Counted from the first letter of the stretch, positions 1 to 10,148 are shown. The stretch: 64,000 nt of DNA from an uncultured Bacteroidales bacterium (GCA_903911085.1 CAIWCC010000117.1:62001-126000), one strand, 5' to 3'. Notes: generated from the letters alone by a model not told the origin. Numbers and translations are program-made.

Positions 1-1932
1 CTATACATTGTAGTTGGATTGTACCAAGCAATTCCAACTCAACCAGGCCCATTAACAAGAGAAGGGTATGGAGTACCAGCAGGAGAGGTGATTTCTTCCA
101 CTCAAAACTCAAATCCTTCTTATGGTGATTTGAACCGCATGGGATATGTAAATACTGATAGAGCAAACTTGAACTCAACTTTGGCATTTGATTTTGACCT
201 TGGTTGGATGATTAAGGGGTTAAGTTCCAAAGTTATGGGATCTTTCGACTCAAAATCTACTGCAGTAATTGATGGTAACAAATCATTTTTGATTTATAAT
301 TATGCAATAACTCAAACAACAGATGCTACAAGTGGATTAATAACCGATAAATTAACTTTAACTCCACGCGGCACACCAACATTTTTTCCTATAACACTTT
401 CAAAATCTGCCTCATTTCAATATGCAGTGAATTTGCAATGGGCAATTAACTATGCCCGTACTTTTGGCAAACACCAAGTAACAGGAATGATTTTGACACA
501 ACGTGATAATAGTGAAGTGGCTTCAGGTACAAGTGATTTGCTGTTGCCATACAACGTTTTAGGTGTCGCGAGTCGTGCTACTTATGGCTATGATAATCGC
601 TATTTGTTAGAAGTCAATGGTGGTTATAATGGTTCAGAACAATTTGCACCGGGCACTACTCGTTTTGGATTTTTTCCAGCCGCATCTATTGGTTGGGTAC
701 TTTCCAATGAGGCGTTTATGAAAAATCAAAATGTAATTACTAACCTTAAAGTTCGTGCTTCGTATGGTAAAGTTGGTAATGATAAATTAGGTAGTGATCG
801 CTTTCTTTATTTAGACAATGTTTCGGTAGTAACTGGTGGATTATCTTCTAGTTTAGGTTCTGGAAAATATGTAAACGAAGATCTTTTTGGTAATCCACTC
901 ATTTCATGGGAAACTGCCTATAAGCAAAATTATGGAGTTGAACTTTCTATAATGAAAGATTTGGCCTTTACAGGCGATGTGTTTTTTGAAAAAAGAGATA
1001 ATATATTAATTACTCGTGGAACAATACCAGCAATTCAAGGTATTCCTTTAGGGGTGTTGCCCAAACAAAATTTAGGACAAGTAAACAACAAAGGTTTTGA
1101 GTTAGAATTAACTTATACGAAAATTGTAAATAAAGATTTTTCATTTATTGTTCGTGGAAATTACAATTATAACGAGAATAAAGTTATAAATTTTGATGAG
1201 GCACCAAACGATCCATCTTTTCCATACGCATATTCACGTACAGGTTATTCGTTAAGTCAAAACTGGGGATATGAAATTGATTGGAATTCTCCAGGAAAAG
1301 GTTATTATACTTCGGCCGAGGAAATTACAAACTCAGGACTGACTTACGAAGGAATTCAGCCACAAGCCGGAGATTTTGTATATAAGGATATTAATGACGA
1401 CAAAGTTATCAATACAAAAGATTATACACCAATTAAATATGGTAATATACCACGTATTACTTATGGTGCTAACTTTTCGTTAACTTACAAAGGATTCGAT
1501 ATATCAGCTATGTTGCAAGGAACAGCACAATTCTCGAATTACTATTCGAGTTGGGGAGTTTTTGAAACTCCTGGTGGTGAGGGTAATTACTATGATTATC
1601 ATGTGAATGCATGGACCAAAGAATTGTATGATGCAGGGGAAAAAATTACTTACCCACGTTTATCTACAGCTGGTTCAAGTAGTTTAGCACAAAATTCTTT
1701 CTTTATTATGGATAAATCATATTTAAGATTGAAAAATGCTGAAATCGGTTATAATCTGCCTCGAAATGTGGTTAAAAAGTTTGGAGCTCAGAAAGTTAGA
1801 TTATATGTGAACGGTCAGAATATTTTTGCTTGGGATAATTTGCCAACTAAGAATTTCGACCCAGAACAAGCGGCTGCTACTTCAGTTCCAATTCTAAGGG
1901 TATTTAATTTTGGAGCTAATATTGTATTCTAA
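1..1932 (+). CDS. SusC-like TonB-dependent outer-membrane transporter (partial, 5' end outside window)
   Basis: The reading frame is open from the first base, so the gene starts before the window; the plug domain and first barrel strands are missing. The roughly 640 visible residues are a typical SusC barrel, with the repeated aromatic strands and the conserved C-terminal NGQNIF and final aromatic strand ending in F. A loop with the pattern DINDDKVINTKD resembles the EF-hand-like calcium loop common in SusC proteins. It is a clear paralog of the complete SusC at 3824-6889; both share SGLTYEG, a GDF-YKD segment and the calcium-loop context. A SusD-like gene follows after 14 bases, as expected for an outer-membrane importer of oligosaccharides powered by TonB. 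The substrate is inferred only from the neighbouring rhamnosidases and uronic-acid enzymes. Confidence 0.93.
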   Translation, partial: LYIVVGLYQAIPTQPGPLTREGYGVPAGEVISSTQNSNPSYGDLNRMGYVNTDRANLNSTLAFDFDLGWMIKGLSSKVMGSFDSKSTAVIDGNKSFLIYNYAITQTTDATSGLITDKLTLTPRGTPTFFPITLSKSASFQYAVNLQWAINYARTFGKHQVTGMILTQRDNSEVASGTSDLLLPYNVLGVASRATYGYDNRYLLEVNGGYNGSEQFAPGTTRFGFFPAASIGWVLSNEAFMKNQNVITNLKVRASYGKVGNDKLGSDRFLYLDNVSVVTGGLSSSLGSGKYVNEDLFGNPLISWETAYKQNYGVELSIMKDLAFTGDVFFEKRDNILITRGTIPAIQGIPLGVLPKQNLGQVNNKGFELELTYTKIVNKDFSFIVRGNYNYNENKVINFDEAPNDPSFPYAYSRTGYSLSQNWGYEIDWNSPGKGYYTSAEEITNSGLTYEGIQPQAGDFVYKDINDDKVINTKDYTPIKYGNIPRITYGANFSLTYKGFDISAMLQGTAQFSNYYSSWGVFETPGGEGNYYDYHVNAWTKELYDAGEKITYPRLSTAGSSSLAQNSFFIMDKSYLRLKNAEIGYNLPRNVVKKFGAQKVRLYVNGQNIFAWDNLPTKNFDPEQAAATSVPILRVFNFGANIVF

Positions 1933-1946
1933 TAAATTTGAAAAAA

Positions 1947-3785
1947 ATGAAAAACAAGATATTAATTTTATTATCAATAGTAATAGTAGGATTTTCGTCG
2001 TGCCAAGATGTATTGAATATTGCACCAGATGGACGTAAAACTATTGACGAAATATTTACAGATGATGCTACTACAGCAGCTTATCTAAATACGTGTTATT
2101 TGAATTTTCCAAAGCTAGGTCTTAGAAACTATTTCAACACTAATTATCGTATCGCATTTTCGGATGATGCATGGGCTGGATATCTTCAAATTATGCCAGT
2201 TTATAAAGGAAGTATGACCTCAGCTTATAATGTGAATGAAAATGATGCAGGTGTAGCTGGTTGGGATAATGCTCTTGGTTTCTGGAATATACATTGGCGT
2301 AATATCCGTAGTTGTAATTTGTTTCTAAGTAAAATTGGGACTGCCAAAGTAAACTTAGAATCGGATAGAAAACGTTGGACTGCCGAAGCAAAAGCTTTGC
2401 GTGCTTTTTATAATTTCGATTTGGTTAAACGTTATGGTCCAATGCCAATTATTACTTCGCCAGGTGGTTTGGATTTTGATGCAAAATCACTTAAACGCGA
2501 AACTTTTAAGGCTTGTATTGACAATGTGATTAAAGATTGTGACGAAGCAATTGCTACCGATGAATTTCCTTGGAGAATAACTGCAGCAAGCGAAAAGTAC
2601 CGTTTTACAAAAGGTATAGCAGAAGCTATAAGATCCGAAGCCATACTCTTTGCTGCAAGTGACTTGTGGAATGATAACAATAATTATTGGCCAGAAGCAG
2701 AAAAAGTGACAAAAAATGCTTTAGATACATTATTATCAAATGGATACGAACTTTACTCAGTGCTCAGAGATGCCGCTAAGTTTCAATCGGCCTATCAAGA
2801 ATACTTTTGTTCTGTAGCTGATGTAAGTTCAACACCGGTTGATAAGGAAACAATATTGGCTTCGTCCGATGCCAATGGAAGTTGGTACAATTTGAGTGGT
2901 CTTACATTAATGACTCCGAATCAATCTGGTTTAAATCCATCTCAAGAACTAGTTGATGCTTATGGTATGAAGGCTTCCGGCAAGCCAATTCTTAAGTTAG
3001 AAAAGCCTTATAATGACGAAAAACATCTTGATCCAAATTACCTTGCTGGCTCTGGATACGATCCGTTAAATCCTTATGTTGGGCGTGATCCACGTTTTTA
3101 CGCTACAATTTATTATAATGGTGCAAAACGCTATAATAGAAGTAAAGTGTTAACTACTGTTGAGACTTTTAAAGGTGGAAACTGTGAAATTGATCCATCA
3201 GACATAAGAAAATCAGGTACAGGTTATTATTCAAAAAAATATGACCACCCTGAATCCGCTAGTCCAAATATTATTAACACCACTTATCGAATATTCCGTT
3301 TAGCCGAACTGTATCTCAATTATGCTGAAGCAGCCAATGAAAACGGACATTTGACAGAAGCAATTGCGGCCGTAAATGAAATAAGAAAGAGAGCCACTAT
3401 GCCTCTTATTGATGCAGCTAATATAAAAGATAAAGCGGAGGCACGCTTAATAATACGAAACGAACGAAGAGTGGAACTTGCCTATGAAGAAAACCGCTAT
3501 TTTGATAATCGCAGATATGTTAAGCCAAATGGAGATTTGAGTGCAACCGATAAGTATGTTACAGGAATGTGGATTGAACGAAAAGGAACATCGCCAAGTT
3601 ATACTTACGAATACAGAAGGTGCGTAGTTGGTGATACCTATAGTGCAGCAACTAATACTTGGACCAATACTGGGTTGGCAAGAGCTTGTTATACCAATAA
3701 GTATTTAAGGTGGCCAATTGAATTGAATGAGGCTAAGCGTTTGTATGGTGCTACTGGTTTTCTATGGCAAAATGCGGGCTGGTAA
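1947..3785 (+). CDS. SusD/RagB-like surface glycan-binding lipoprotein
   Basis: A 612-residue protein with a lipoprotein signal peptide (GFSSC, then QD), a SusD family N-terminal region (about residues 20-220) and the typical C-terminal half containing RLAELYLNYAEAANENG and the RNERRVELAYEENRYFD motif. SusD proteins sit on the cell surface as the lid of the SusC transporter and bind oligosaccharides. A TTG in frame at 1938 would add three residues, but the ATG at 1947 gives a normal lipoprotein signal, so I chose it. It lies 14 bases after the partial SusC and forms a pair with it. It is paralogous to the SusD at 6905, but divergent, so the two pairs may recognise different parts of the same glycan. 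Confidence 0.95.
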   Translation: MKNKILILLSIVIVGFSSCQDVLNIAPDGRKTIDEIFTDDATTAAYLNTCYLNFPKLGLRNYFNTNYRIAFSDDAWAGYLQIMPVYKGSMTSAYNVNENDAGVAGWDNALGFWNIHWRNIRSCNLFLSKIGTAKVNLESDRKRWTAEAKALRAFYNFDLVKRYGPMPIITSPGGLDFDAKSLKRETFKACIDNVIKDCDEAIATDEFPWRITAASEKYRFTKGIAEAIRSEAILFAASDLWNDNNNYWPEAEKVTKNALDTLLSNGYELYSVLRDAAKFQSAYQEYFCSVADVSSTPVDKETILASSDANGSWYNLSGLTLMTPNQSGLNPSQELVDAYGMKASGKPILKLEKPYNDEKHLDPNYLAGSGYDPLNPYVGRDPRFYATIYYNGAKRYNRSKVLTTVETFKGGNCEIDPSDIRKSGTGYYSKKYDHPESASPNIINTTYRIFRLAELYLNYAEAANENGHLTEAIAAVNEIRKRATMPLIDAANIKDKAEARLIIRNERRVELAYEENRYFDNRRYVKPNGDLSATDKYVTGMWIERKGTSPSYTYEYRRCVVGDTYSAATNTWTNTGLARACYTNKYLRWPIELNEAKRLYGATGFLWQNAGW

Positions 3786-3793
3786 ATAAGTTG

Positions 3794-3801
3794 TAACTTT
3801 G
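3794..3801 (+). promoter_or_regulatory. Candidate Bacteroidota -7 box (TAACTTTG) before second SusC
   Basis: TAACTTTG fits the TAnnTTTG -7 consensus of Bacteroidota and lies 22 bases before the SusC start codon, in the short gap after the first SusD. No convincing -33 TTTG element is seen, and the region is AT-rich, so a chance match is possible. Confidence 0.35.
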
Positions 3802-3823
3802 AAAATTTAATAAAAAAAATAAT

Positions 3824-6800
3824 ATGAGAAAAAAACATATCATATCAATAAAAATTGTGCTTTTTTGTATTTCGGTTTTGTTAATTGCAACAAACCCCGT
3901 GAATGCTCAAGCAAAAAAAGGCAAGTTGTTTTTGACTGGGAAAGTTACCGATATCTTTGGTAAATCTTTGGTTGGGGCTCAAGTCAGATTAGAAAACACT
4001 GAACAAATAGCTGTTACTAATATGAATGGTAAATTTGAGTTAAATGTTTATGACCCCAAAGCTGTATTGGAGATTTCGTGCACTGGTTTTGGTACAAAAA
4101 AAATAATCAAAGGTGATAAAATGGTTGTTGATGTTGTATTAAATTATGATGCATCATTAAAAGACCAACAAATTTCCACAGTTTACGATAAACGTGAATC
4201 TTATTCAGTAACTTCTTCGGTTGTAACTATCTCGGGTGAAGAACTTAATAAAACACCATTTATGAATTTGGCAGCTGCATTGGCTGGCAGATTGCCAGGG
4301 TTAGTGGTGAGACAGTCAACAGCTGAACCAGGAGCAGAAACTTTTTCGTTAAATATTAGGGGACTTGGTACTAGCAATGGTCGTTCTCCATTGGTTTTAA
4401 TTGACGGCGTTCCGTCGGGTAATTTACAATCAATTAACCCACGCGATGTTGCATCTGTAACTGTATTTAGAGACGGAGCATCAAATGCTTTGTATGGAAT
4501 GCAAGCAGGTAATGGAACAATTTCTATTATAACAAAAAGTGGAGATTATGGTAAACCACGAATTAAAATTTCGATGGATCAATCTTATCGTCAACCATTG
4601 AATACACCAGATATGGTTAGCTCTTACGAATATGCGAAACAAAGAAACCAAGCCTATAAAAACGATGGTTATGGCGATTTTTATGCTTATTCTGAGTCAA
4701 AAGTTGATGGCTACAAAGCTGGTGATACAATTGGATTTTTTCCTAACAATAATTGGTACAAATACTTTATGGAGCCAATGGTGAAATCACAACGTTATAA
4801 TTTTTCGGCTACAGGTGGATTTGATGGATTAAAATATTATACTAGTGTTGGTTATTCTAATGTTGGAAGTCCGTATAAAACTGATGGTGGTACTCCTCAA
4901 TCTAATGATCGTATTGATTTTAGAACAAATGTTGATGTAAAGTTAAATAAATATATCAGCACTTCGATGAAGATTTCTGGACTGTTAAATAGAAAAAATA
5001 GTTCAATTGTTAGTGCTGCAGATATATTATCTTCGGTTTTTAATATGCCCCCAACCATTTATGGACCATTAACCCCGAATGATAAAGTTGTAGCTACTCC
5101 ACAAACAAGCAGTCCAACTTATGGTAGTATAAATAGAAGTGGATTCCTGCAACAAACTACAACCAAGATGAATACCATTTTAGGATTGGATGTTGATTTA
5201 TCATTTATTACCAAAGGACTTTCTGCTCAAGCATCTGCAATGTTCGATGCAAGTGCTTACAGCAATGTAAATGGAACGACTACTTATGAAAAATGGATAC
5301 GTAATGATGCCAGACAGGATTCGTTGATTTTTATAAAACAAGGTACTGATATCAAAACTCCATTGTCTCTTACAAAAGGTGTATCTACAAGCTATATGTC
5401 AAATTCAAATGCATTATTGCGTTATGACCAAAAGTTTAATTTACATTCAGTAGGTGCAATCGCTTTTGTGAGGTATCAGCATGAAAATCATGCCGACTTA
5501 AATATTAACGGTATTTTGCCATATCAAAGATTAACTTATGGTGGTCGTTTTAATTACGGTTATTCAAATTTAATTTTTGCCGATTTAGCTGCTAGCTACG
5601 AAGGTTCTGAGCAATTTGCCCCTGAAAATAGATTTGGTCTTTTCCTTTCAGCATCGTTGGCTTGGGTAGTGTCAAATCATGAATTTTTGAAAGACAATGA
5701 AATACTAACATTTTTAAAATTACGTGCTTCACATGCAATTGTTGGTAATGACCAATTTGGCTCTGAGCGTTTTTTGTATCGCGACAATATTAGCAGAACT
5801 GGAACTGGTTTCATTGCTGGTTTAGGTGCTCCAATTGAAGAATTGCAAGCAGGTAATCGTATGTTGACATGGGAGAAAAGTAAAAAGTCAAACCTTGGTA
5901 TTGAATTAGGATTTTGGAATCAGTTGACTCTTGGATTTGATGTATTTAACGAGGATAGATCAGATATTTTGGTAACATTAAATTCTGTTCCAATGAGTCA
6001 AGGGGTACCAAATGCAAATTTACCTATGGCAAACAAAGGCCTTGTAAATAACAAAGGTTTTGAGGTTCAATTGGGCTACAGTAAAACTTTCTCAAAAGAC
6101 TTCAGTGTGAACTTACAAACTTATATGGACTATAACATTAATACTGTGTTGGAAAGTGATGAAGTGTCATTAGGTACAGATTATGCATATCAATATCGGT
6201 CGTTGGGCTATAGTATGGGTCAAAATTTTGGATACGAGATTGATAAATCGAATGGGAGTGGTTACTTTAACAGTGCAACTGAAATTGCCAGTTCAGGCTT
6301 AACATACGAAGGTAGCGCACCTCGTCCAGGTGATTTTATTTATAAAGATTTGAATGGTGATAAAATTATCAACGTAAAAGATATGGCACCTATGGGCTCA
6401 CCTACTGTTCCACGCATTTCTTGGGGAGCAAATTTGAATGTGAGATGGAAAAATTTCGATGCTTCAGTTTTGATGCAAGGCTTAAGTCAGGTTTCTCAGT
6501 TTAACAGTGGTTTGGGTTATTATGACTATGTAAATAATGGTACATATTTTAATTTACATCGAAATGCATGGACTGCCGAAAGGTTTGCAAATGGACAAGA
6601 AATATCTGCTCCTGCTTTATCTGCATTAGCTAATAGTAGTAATAAAGCAAACGATTTTTATCTTGCTGACAAATCGTTTATAAGAATAAAAAATGTAGAA
6701 ATTGGATATCAAATTCCAACTGTATTGACCAATAAAATTAAAATGGAATCGGTACGCATTTATGTGAATGGCAATAATTTATTGACTTTTGATAACCAAA

Positions 6801-6889
6801 ACAACAAAGATGTTGATATTGAGATGGGTAGTTATACTACATTCCCAACCAATCGGACCTTGAATGTTGGATTAAATGTAACCTTTTAA
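3824..6889 (+). CDS. SusC-like TonB-dependent outer-membrane transporter
   Basis: A complete 1021-residue SusC. It has a signal peptide (about residues 1-28, ending NAQA), a carboxypeptidase-D-like regulatory domain (about 35-110), a TonB plug (about 125-240, with LAGRLPGLVVRQ, NIRGLGTSNGRSPLVLIDG and the conserved GxxxALYG...G-ISIITK region) and a 22-strand-type barrel to the C-terminus. A DLNGDKIINVKD loop near residue 845 looks like a calcium-binding EF-hand-like loop. It imports oligosaccharides across the outer membrane with its SusD partner 15 bases downstream. It is a paralog of the partial SusC at the window start, which indicates tandem duplication of a SusC/SusD pair followed by divergence. 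Confidence 0.97.
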   Translation: MRKKHIISIKIVLFCISVLLIATNPVNAQAKKGKLFLTGKVTDIFGKSLVGAQVRLENTEQIAVTNMNGKFELNVYDPKAVLEISCTGFGTKKIIKGDKMVVDVVLNYDASLKDQQISTVYDKRESYSVTSSVVTISGEELNKTPFMNLAAALAGRLPGLVVRQSTAEPGAETFSLNIRGLGTSNGRSPLVLIDGVPSGNLQSINPRDVASVTVFRDGASNALYGMQAGNGTISIITKSGDYGKPRIKISMDQSYRQPLNTPDMVSSYEYAKQRNQAYKNDGYGDFYAYSESKVDGYKAGDTIGFFPNNNWYKYFMEPMVKSQRYNFSATGGFDGLKYYTSVGYSNVGSPYKTDGGTPQSNDRIDFRTNVDVKLNKYISTSMKISGLLNRKNSSIVSAADILSSVFNMPPTIYGPLTPNDKVVATPQTSSPTYGSINRSGFLQQTTTKMNTILGLDVDLSFITKGLSAQASAMFDASAYSNVNGTTTYEKWIRNDARQDSLIFIKQGTDIKTPLSLTKGVSTSYMSNSNALLRYDQKFNLHSVGAIAFVRYQHENHADLNINGILPYQRLTYGGRFNYGYSNLIFADLAASYEGSEQFAPENRFGLFLSASLAWVVSNHEFLKDNEILTFLKLRASHAIVGNDQFGSERFLYRDNISRTGTGFIAGLGAPIEELQAGNRMLTWEKSKKSNLGIELGFWNQLTLGFDVFNEDRSDILVTLNSVPMSQGVPNANLPMANKGLVNNKGFEVQLGYSKTFSKDFSVNLQTYMDYNINTVLESDEVSLGTDYAYQYRSLGYSMGQNFGYEIDKSNGSGYFNSATEIASSGLTYEGSAPRPGDFIYKDLNGDKIINVKDMAPMGSPTVPRISWGANLNVRWKNFDASVLMQGLSQVSQFNSGLGYYDYVNNGTYFNLHRNAWTAERFANGQEISAPALSALANSSNKANDFYLADKSFIRIKNVEIGYQIPTVLTNKIKMESVRIYVNGNNLLTFDNQNNKDVDIEMGSYTTFPTNRTLNVGLNVTF

Positions 6890-6904
6890 ATTTAGAGAAA
6901 TAGT

Positions 6905-8674
6905 ATGAAAAAGAAAATAAATTTGATAAGTGTATTTTGCGCTGTATTGCTTTTTTCGGCTTGCCAAGATGTATTTAAAATGCCTACTGATGGGCGTTTA
7001 TCTTACGATGACGTTTTTTCAGACAACTCGCTAACAAGTGGCTATCTGAATAAATGTTATGCTTACATTCCATTGACAGGAATGAGCTACGATAGCAATA
7101 ATTTTTTAGCTGTTTATGGCGACGAAGCGCAAGATGCGGAAGATGTTCAAAATGGTCGTAGTGCAAATTTTTATAGTGGTATGTCTACCTCTTCTTCCAA
7201 TTTGGTAGAAAGTGGTTCTAATGGTTCTGCATACAATAATATGTACACTGGCATTCGAAAATGTAATGTGTTTATTGACAATATTGATAATGCTAAAAAC
7301 ATCAATATTGAAACTAACAGGAATAGATGGAAAGGGGAAGCTTATACTTTGAGGGCATTTTACTTTTGGTATTTAATAAAAAGAATGGGCCCACTTCCGA
7401 TAATTAGACACGAATTGCCTTTGGATTTTGATTACTCAACTCATACACGTCCTACGTTTTATGAGTGTGTGAAGTCTGTAATTCAAGACTGTGATAGTGC
7501 TTTGAAACAACCCGATTTTCCTTGGCGTACCAATCTTGAAAATGATAGAGGTTCTATGAATAAATCTGTGGCTGTGGCTATTAAATCACAAGCTATACTT
7601 TTTGCAGCAAGTCCACTTTGGAATGGTGGAAGTGACTACTGGGCAGAAGCTGCCTCAATTACAAAAATTGCGTTAGATAGTTTGTTGACAAAAAATTATG
7701 CTTTGTACAATCCTAAAGCAGCAAGTCCAACAGTTAAAGCGTATAGTGACTATCAACGTTTCTTCTTATTAAAACCTGAAGTACTAGATAATCCTGCAAA
7801 TGACAAAGAGACCATTTATTCTCAAAAGGCACAAATTGGTGCTGTTTGGCAACAACATGGTTTGCCTACTGTTACCGATGTATCGAAGGCAGGTGCTTGT
7901 CCATCACAAGAGTTAGTAGATGCATACGAAACGTTAAATGGAATGCCTGTTCTTAATCCAGCTCAACCATACTTAGATGCCGATCATCTTCAGCCGAATT
8001 ATAATACGGCAAATACTCAGTACAATAAGTTGAAACCTTATGAAAATAGGGATCCACGTCTTTTCTCAACGATTTATTGTAATGGTGTGAATTTAAACTT
8101 AACCACTAACACTTTACCTGTTTGGACTTATGTAGGTGGTACGGCTGGTATTTCAAGAACCGATCGTAAGTTCACACGAACTGGATATTATTTGAGAAAA
8201 TTTGCTGATTATACTTCTACTAAAACTGCAAATAAAGATGGATACTGGCGTTATTTCCGTTTAGCCGAAATGTATTTGAATTATGCCGAGGCTGAATTTC
8301 ATGCAAATGGTGTTACAACCAATGCTGTGAATGCATTGAACCAGACTCGTTTACGTGCTGGTTTACCTGCACTTCCTGCAACGATTTCGGCTGTAGAATT
8401 TGAACAACGTTTGCGTAACGAACGTCGTATCGAATTTGCTTTCGAAGAACAACGCTATTTTGATGTTCGTCGTTGGAAGGTTCAAGCCGAAAATGAAGCC
8501 ATTATTACAGGTATGAACATTAAGGCAGTAAGTCCGAACGTGTTTAGCTACGAACGTATTGTTGTAAGCAGACGCAATGTTACTGATCCAAAATATTTAA
8601 TTTGGCCAATTCCATACGCAGAACAACTTAAATATAAGCAAGTTGGGGTTGATTATCAAAACCCAGGTTGGTGA
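6905..8674 (+). CDS. SusD/RagB-like surface glycan-binding lipoprotein
   Basis: A 589-residue SusD homolog: lipoprotein signal with LLFSAC followed by QDVFKMPTDG, the TLRAFYFWYLIKRMGPLPI helix-turn segment typical of the family, and the C-terminal RLAEMYLNYAEAEFHANG and RNERRIEFAFEEQRYFD motifs, ending in PGW like its paralog at 1947. It should pair with the SusC 15 bases upstream as the surface lid of the importer. The second SusC/SusD pair is followed by a 155-base gap with a long inverted repeat, so this may be the end of the transport sub-operon. Confidence 0.96.
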   Translation: MKKKINLISVFCAVLLFSACQDVFKMPTDGRLSYDDVFSDNSLTSGYLNKCYAYIPLTGMSYDSNNFLAVYGDEAQDAEDVQNGRSANFYSGMSTSSSNLVESGSNGSAYNNMYTGIRKCNVFIDNIDNAKNINIETNRNRWKGEAYTLRAFYFWYLIKRMGPLPIIRHELPLDFDYSTHTRPTFYECVKSVIQDCDSALKQPDFPWRTNLENDRGSMNKSVAVAIKSQAILFAASPLWNGGSDYWAEAASITKIALDSLLTKNYALYNPKAASPTVKAYSDYQRFFLLKPEVLDNPANDKETIYSQKAQIGAVWQQHGLPTVTDVSKAGACPSQELVDAYETLNGMPVLNPAQPYLDADHLQPNYNTANTQYNKLKPYENRDPRLFSTIYCNGVNLNLTTNTLPVWTYVGGTAGISRTDRKFTRTGYYLRKFADYTSTKTANKDGYWRYFRLAEMYLNYAEAEFHANGVTTNAVNALNQTRLRAGLPALPATISAVEFEQRLRNERRIEFAFEEQRYFDVRRWKVQAENEAIITGMNIKAVSPNVFSYERIVVSRRNVTDPKYLIWPIPYAEQLKYKQVGVDYQNPGW

Positions 8675-8694
8675 TTTTTTTTTTCTAGCGTAAT

Positions 8695-8779
8695 AGTTGT
8701 CATATTTTCAATAATGAATGTTGTATTTGTAATTTATTCTTTACTTCTATAACAGTTATTTATTGAAAATATGACTACT
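8695..8779 (+). repeat. 20-bp inverted repeat with 45-base spacer and T-run (terminator or operator)
   Basis: The arms at 8695-8714 (core GTCATATTTTCAATAA) and 8760-8779 are reverse complements with one mismatch. A run of seven T follows at 8781-8787. This could be an intrinsic terminator with an unusually large loop after SusD. Alternatively, since the right arm lies just upstream of the candidate -7 box at 8797, it could be an operator. Confidence 0.5.
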
Positions 8780-8796
8780 GTTTTTTTAGAATTCAA

Positions 8797-8804
8797 TATT
8801 TTTG
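8797..8804 (+). promoter_or_regulatory. Candidate -7 box (TATTTTTG) before lipoprotein gene
   Basis: TATTTTTG fits TAnnTTTG and lies 25 bases before the ATG at 8830, directly downstream of the inverted repeat. No good -33 TTTG is seen, and the AT-rich context makes this a weak call. Confidence 0.35.
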
Positions 8805-8829
8805 ACAATTTAATTCACAAATATCATAA

Positions 8830-10110
8830 ATGATGAAATCCAATTTCGCTAATAATTGTGGTGGTTTTGCCAAACAAGATTATAAACAATCAAAATCGGT
8901 TGTTTCATTAGTAGTTTTTGTAGTTTTTTTGTTTAGTGGTTGCAAATCAGATGAACCAATAGTATCTGATACAGGAATTCCACCTGTAATAACCATTGAA
9001 GCATATAATTCACAACCAGTATATGCAGGTGGAGTCTGGTCATTGAAAGATGAGAAAGGAATGGACGATCTAGCGAATCCTGCAAATTCCGACAGTTTTC
9101 GGGCAAAAGGTGGTCGTTTGTATATTCATGAATTAGGCTGGGATTACACATCAAAAGCCAACCAAGCTATTATTGCTGGACTATTTCCAAATTCACCAAT
9201 GTGGGAATCATCTTATTCTGAGACATCTGGGGTTGGACATATAATGAGTATACTCAGAGGTCGCCTTGTTACATACTGGAAAAAGGCCGATTATCTTACT
9301 GTGAATTTTCTTTCCGATAAATCTACAGCTCAAATGCAAGAAGTGCGTGACTCAACTAATGATTTTGTTGGAAAGGTTGCTCCCATTTTTTCGCCAAATT
9401 CAGGCGCTTGGAATGGTGCACCTTGGAATAGTACAAAGTGGGACCAAACCAGAGTCAATATTAAAATTGGTGGCGCTTTGGCTACCGATTCTCCTCCTTA
9501 TTTTTATTTGTCTCAGCCCGAGGGGTATAAAGCATTTATTGCCGACGAGATTAAATGGTGTAAGGCAAATAATATCGACATGATTGCTATAATACATCCG
9601 GGTACAAGTGTCGATTTCAATGAAGATTTTAGAAAATACCGTGCCGATTTAAAAGCAAGAGGTGCTGTGCCAGATATTTGGGCAGTGGAATGTTATTATG
9701 GAGGTCCTGGAGGTTTGCACCCAATTGGAAGTGAAGAAACTGCGAATGATTTGATGTACACAGCTTTGAAAAATACTGATTTTACTTTGTCAGGAAAAAA
9801 GAATTTTAGTTTTACCAATTCGTTAGTTGTTGACCCACTTATTTCTGCCGAGTTTCAAGGTGTTTCAAATATTGTAATCGGTATCAGCGGTGTTGATTCC
9901 GTTTCGGTGAATAAAGTTTCTAAAATTGAACTGTATATTGAAGATCAGCTTGTAAAAACTAAATTGCAAGCACCTTTTGAATGGAACAAGAACGGTGAGG
10001 ATGCTTTATTGAGTCATTTAGCAATTGGTAAATATAAATTAAAATTTGTTTCTACAGATGCTTTGGGTTTGGTGAAAACGTACACAATTAAAATTCAAAT
10101 TTCAAAATAA
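8830..10110 (+). CDS. Surface lipoprotein of unrecognised family with C-terminal Ig-like domain
   Basis: I do not recognise the family. The 426-residue product has a late lipoprotein signal (hydrophobic stretch ending LFSGC, cysteine at about residue 38) and an acidic run KSDEP right after the cysteine, which resembles the surface-export signals of Bacteroidota lipoproteins. The central region (about 55-325) alternates hydrophobic strands with segments such as IKWCKANNIDMIAIIHPG and PDIWAVECYYGG, compatible with a TIM-barrel-type glycosidase or glycan-binding fold. The last about 95 residues look like a bacterial Ig-like/cadherin-type beta-sandwich (IELYIEDQLVKT...). Placed directly after SusC/SusD, it occupies the usual position of a SusE/F-type surface glycan-binding protein or endo-acting surface enzyme. 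Two adjacent ATG codons (8830, 8833) make the start ambiguous by one residue. Confidence 0.8.
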   Translation: MMKSNFANNCGGFAKQDYKQSKSVVSLVVFVVFLFSGCKSDEPIVSDTGIPPVITIEAYNSQPVYAGGVWSLKDEKGMDDLANPANSDSFRAKGGRLYIHELGWDYTSKANQAIIAGLFPNSPMWESSYSETSGVGHIMSILRGRLVTYWKKADYLTVNFLSDKSTAQMQEVRDSTNDFVGKVAPIFSPNSGAWNGAPWNSTKWDQTRVNIKIGGALATDSPPYFYLSQPEGYKAFIADEIKWCKANNIDMIAIIHPGTSVDFNEDFRKYRADLKARGAVPDIWAVECYYGGPGGLHPIGSEETANDLMYTALKNTDFTLSGKKNFSFTNSLVVDPLISAEFQGVSNIVIGISGVDSVSVNKVSKIELYIEDQLVKTKLQAPFEWNKNGEDALLSHLAIGKYKLKFVSTDALGLVKTYTIKIQISK

Positions 10111-10148
10111 AAAATAATCATTACTTTAAAATTATCCACGTCACTAAT

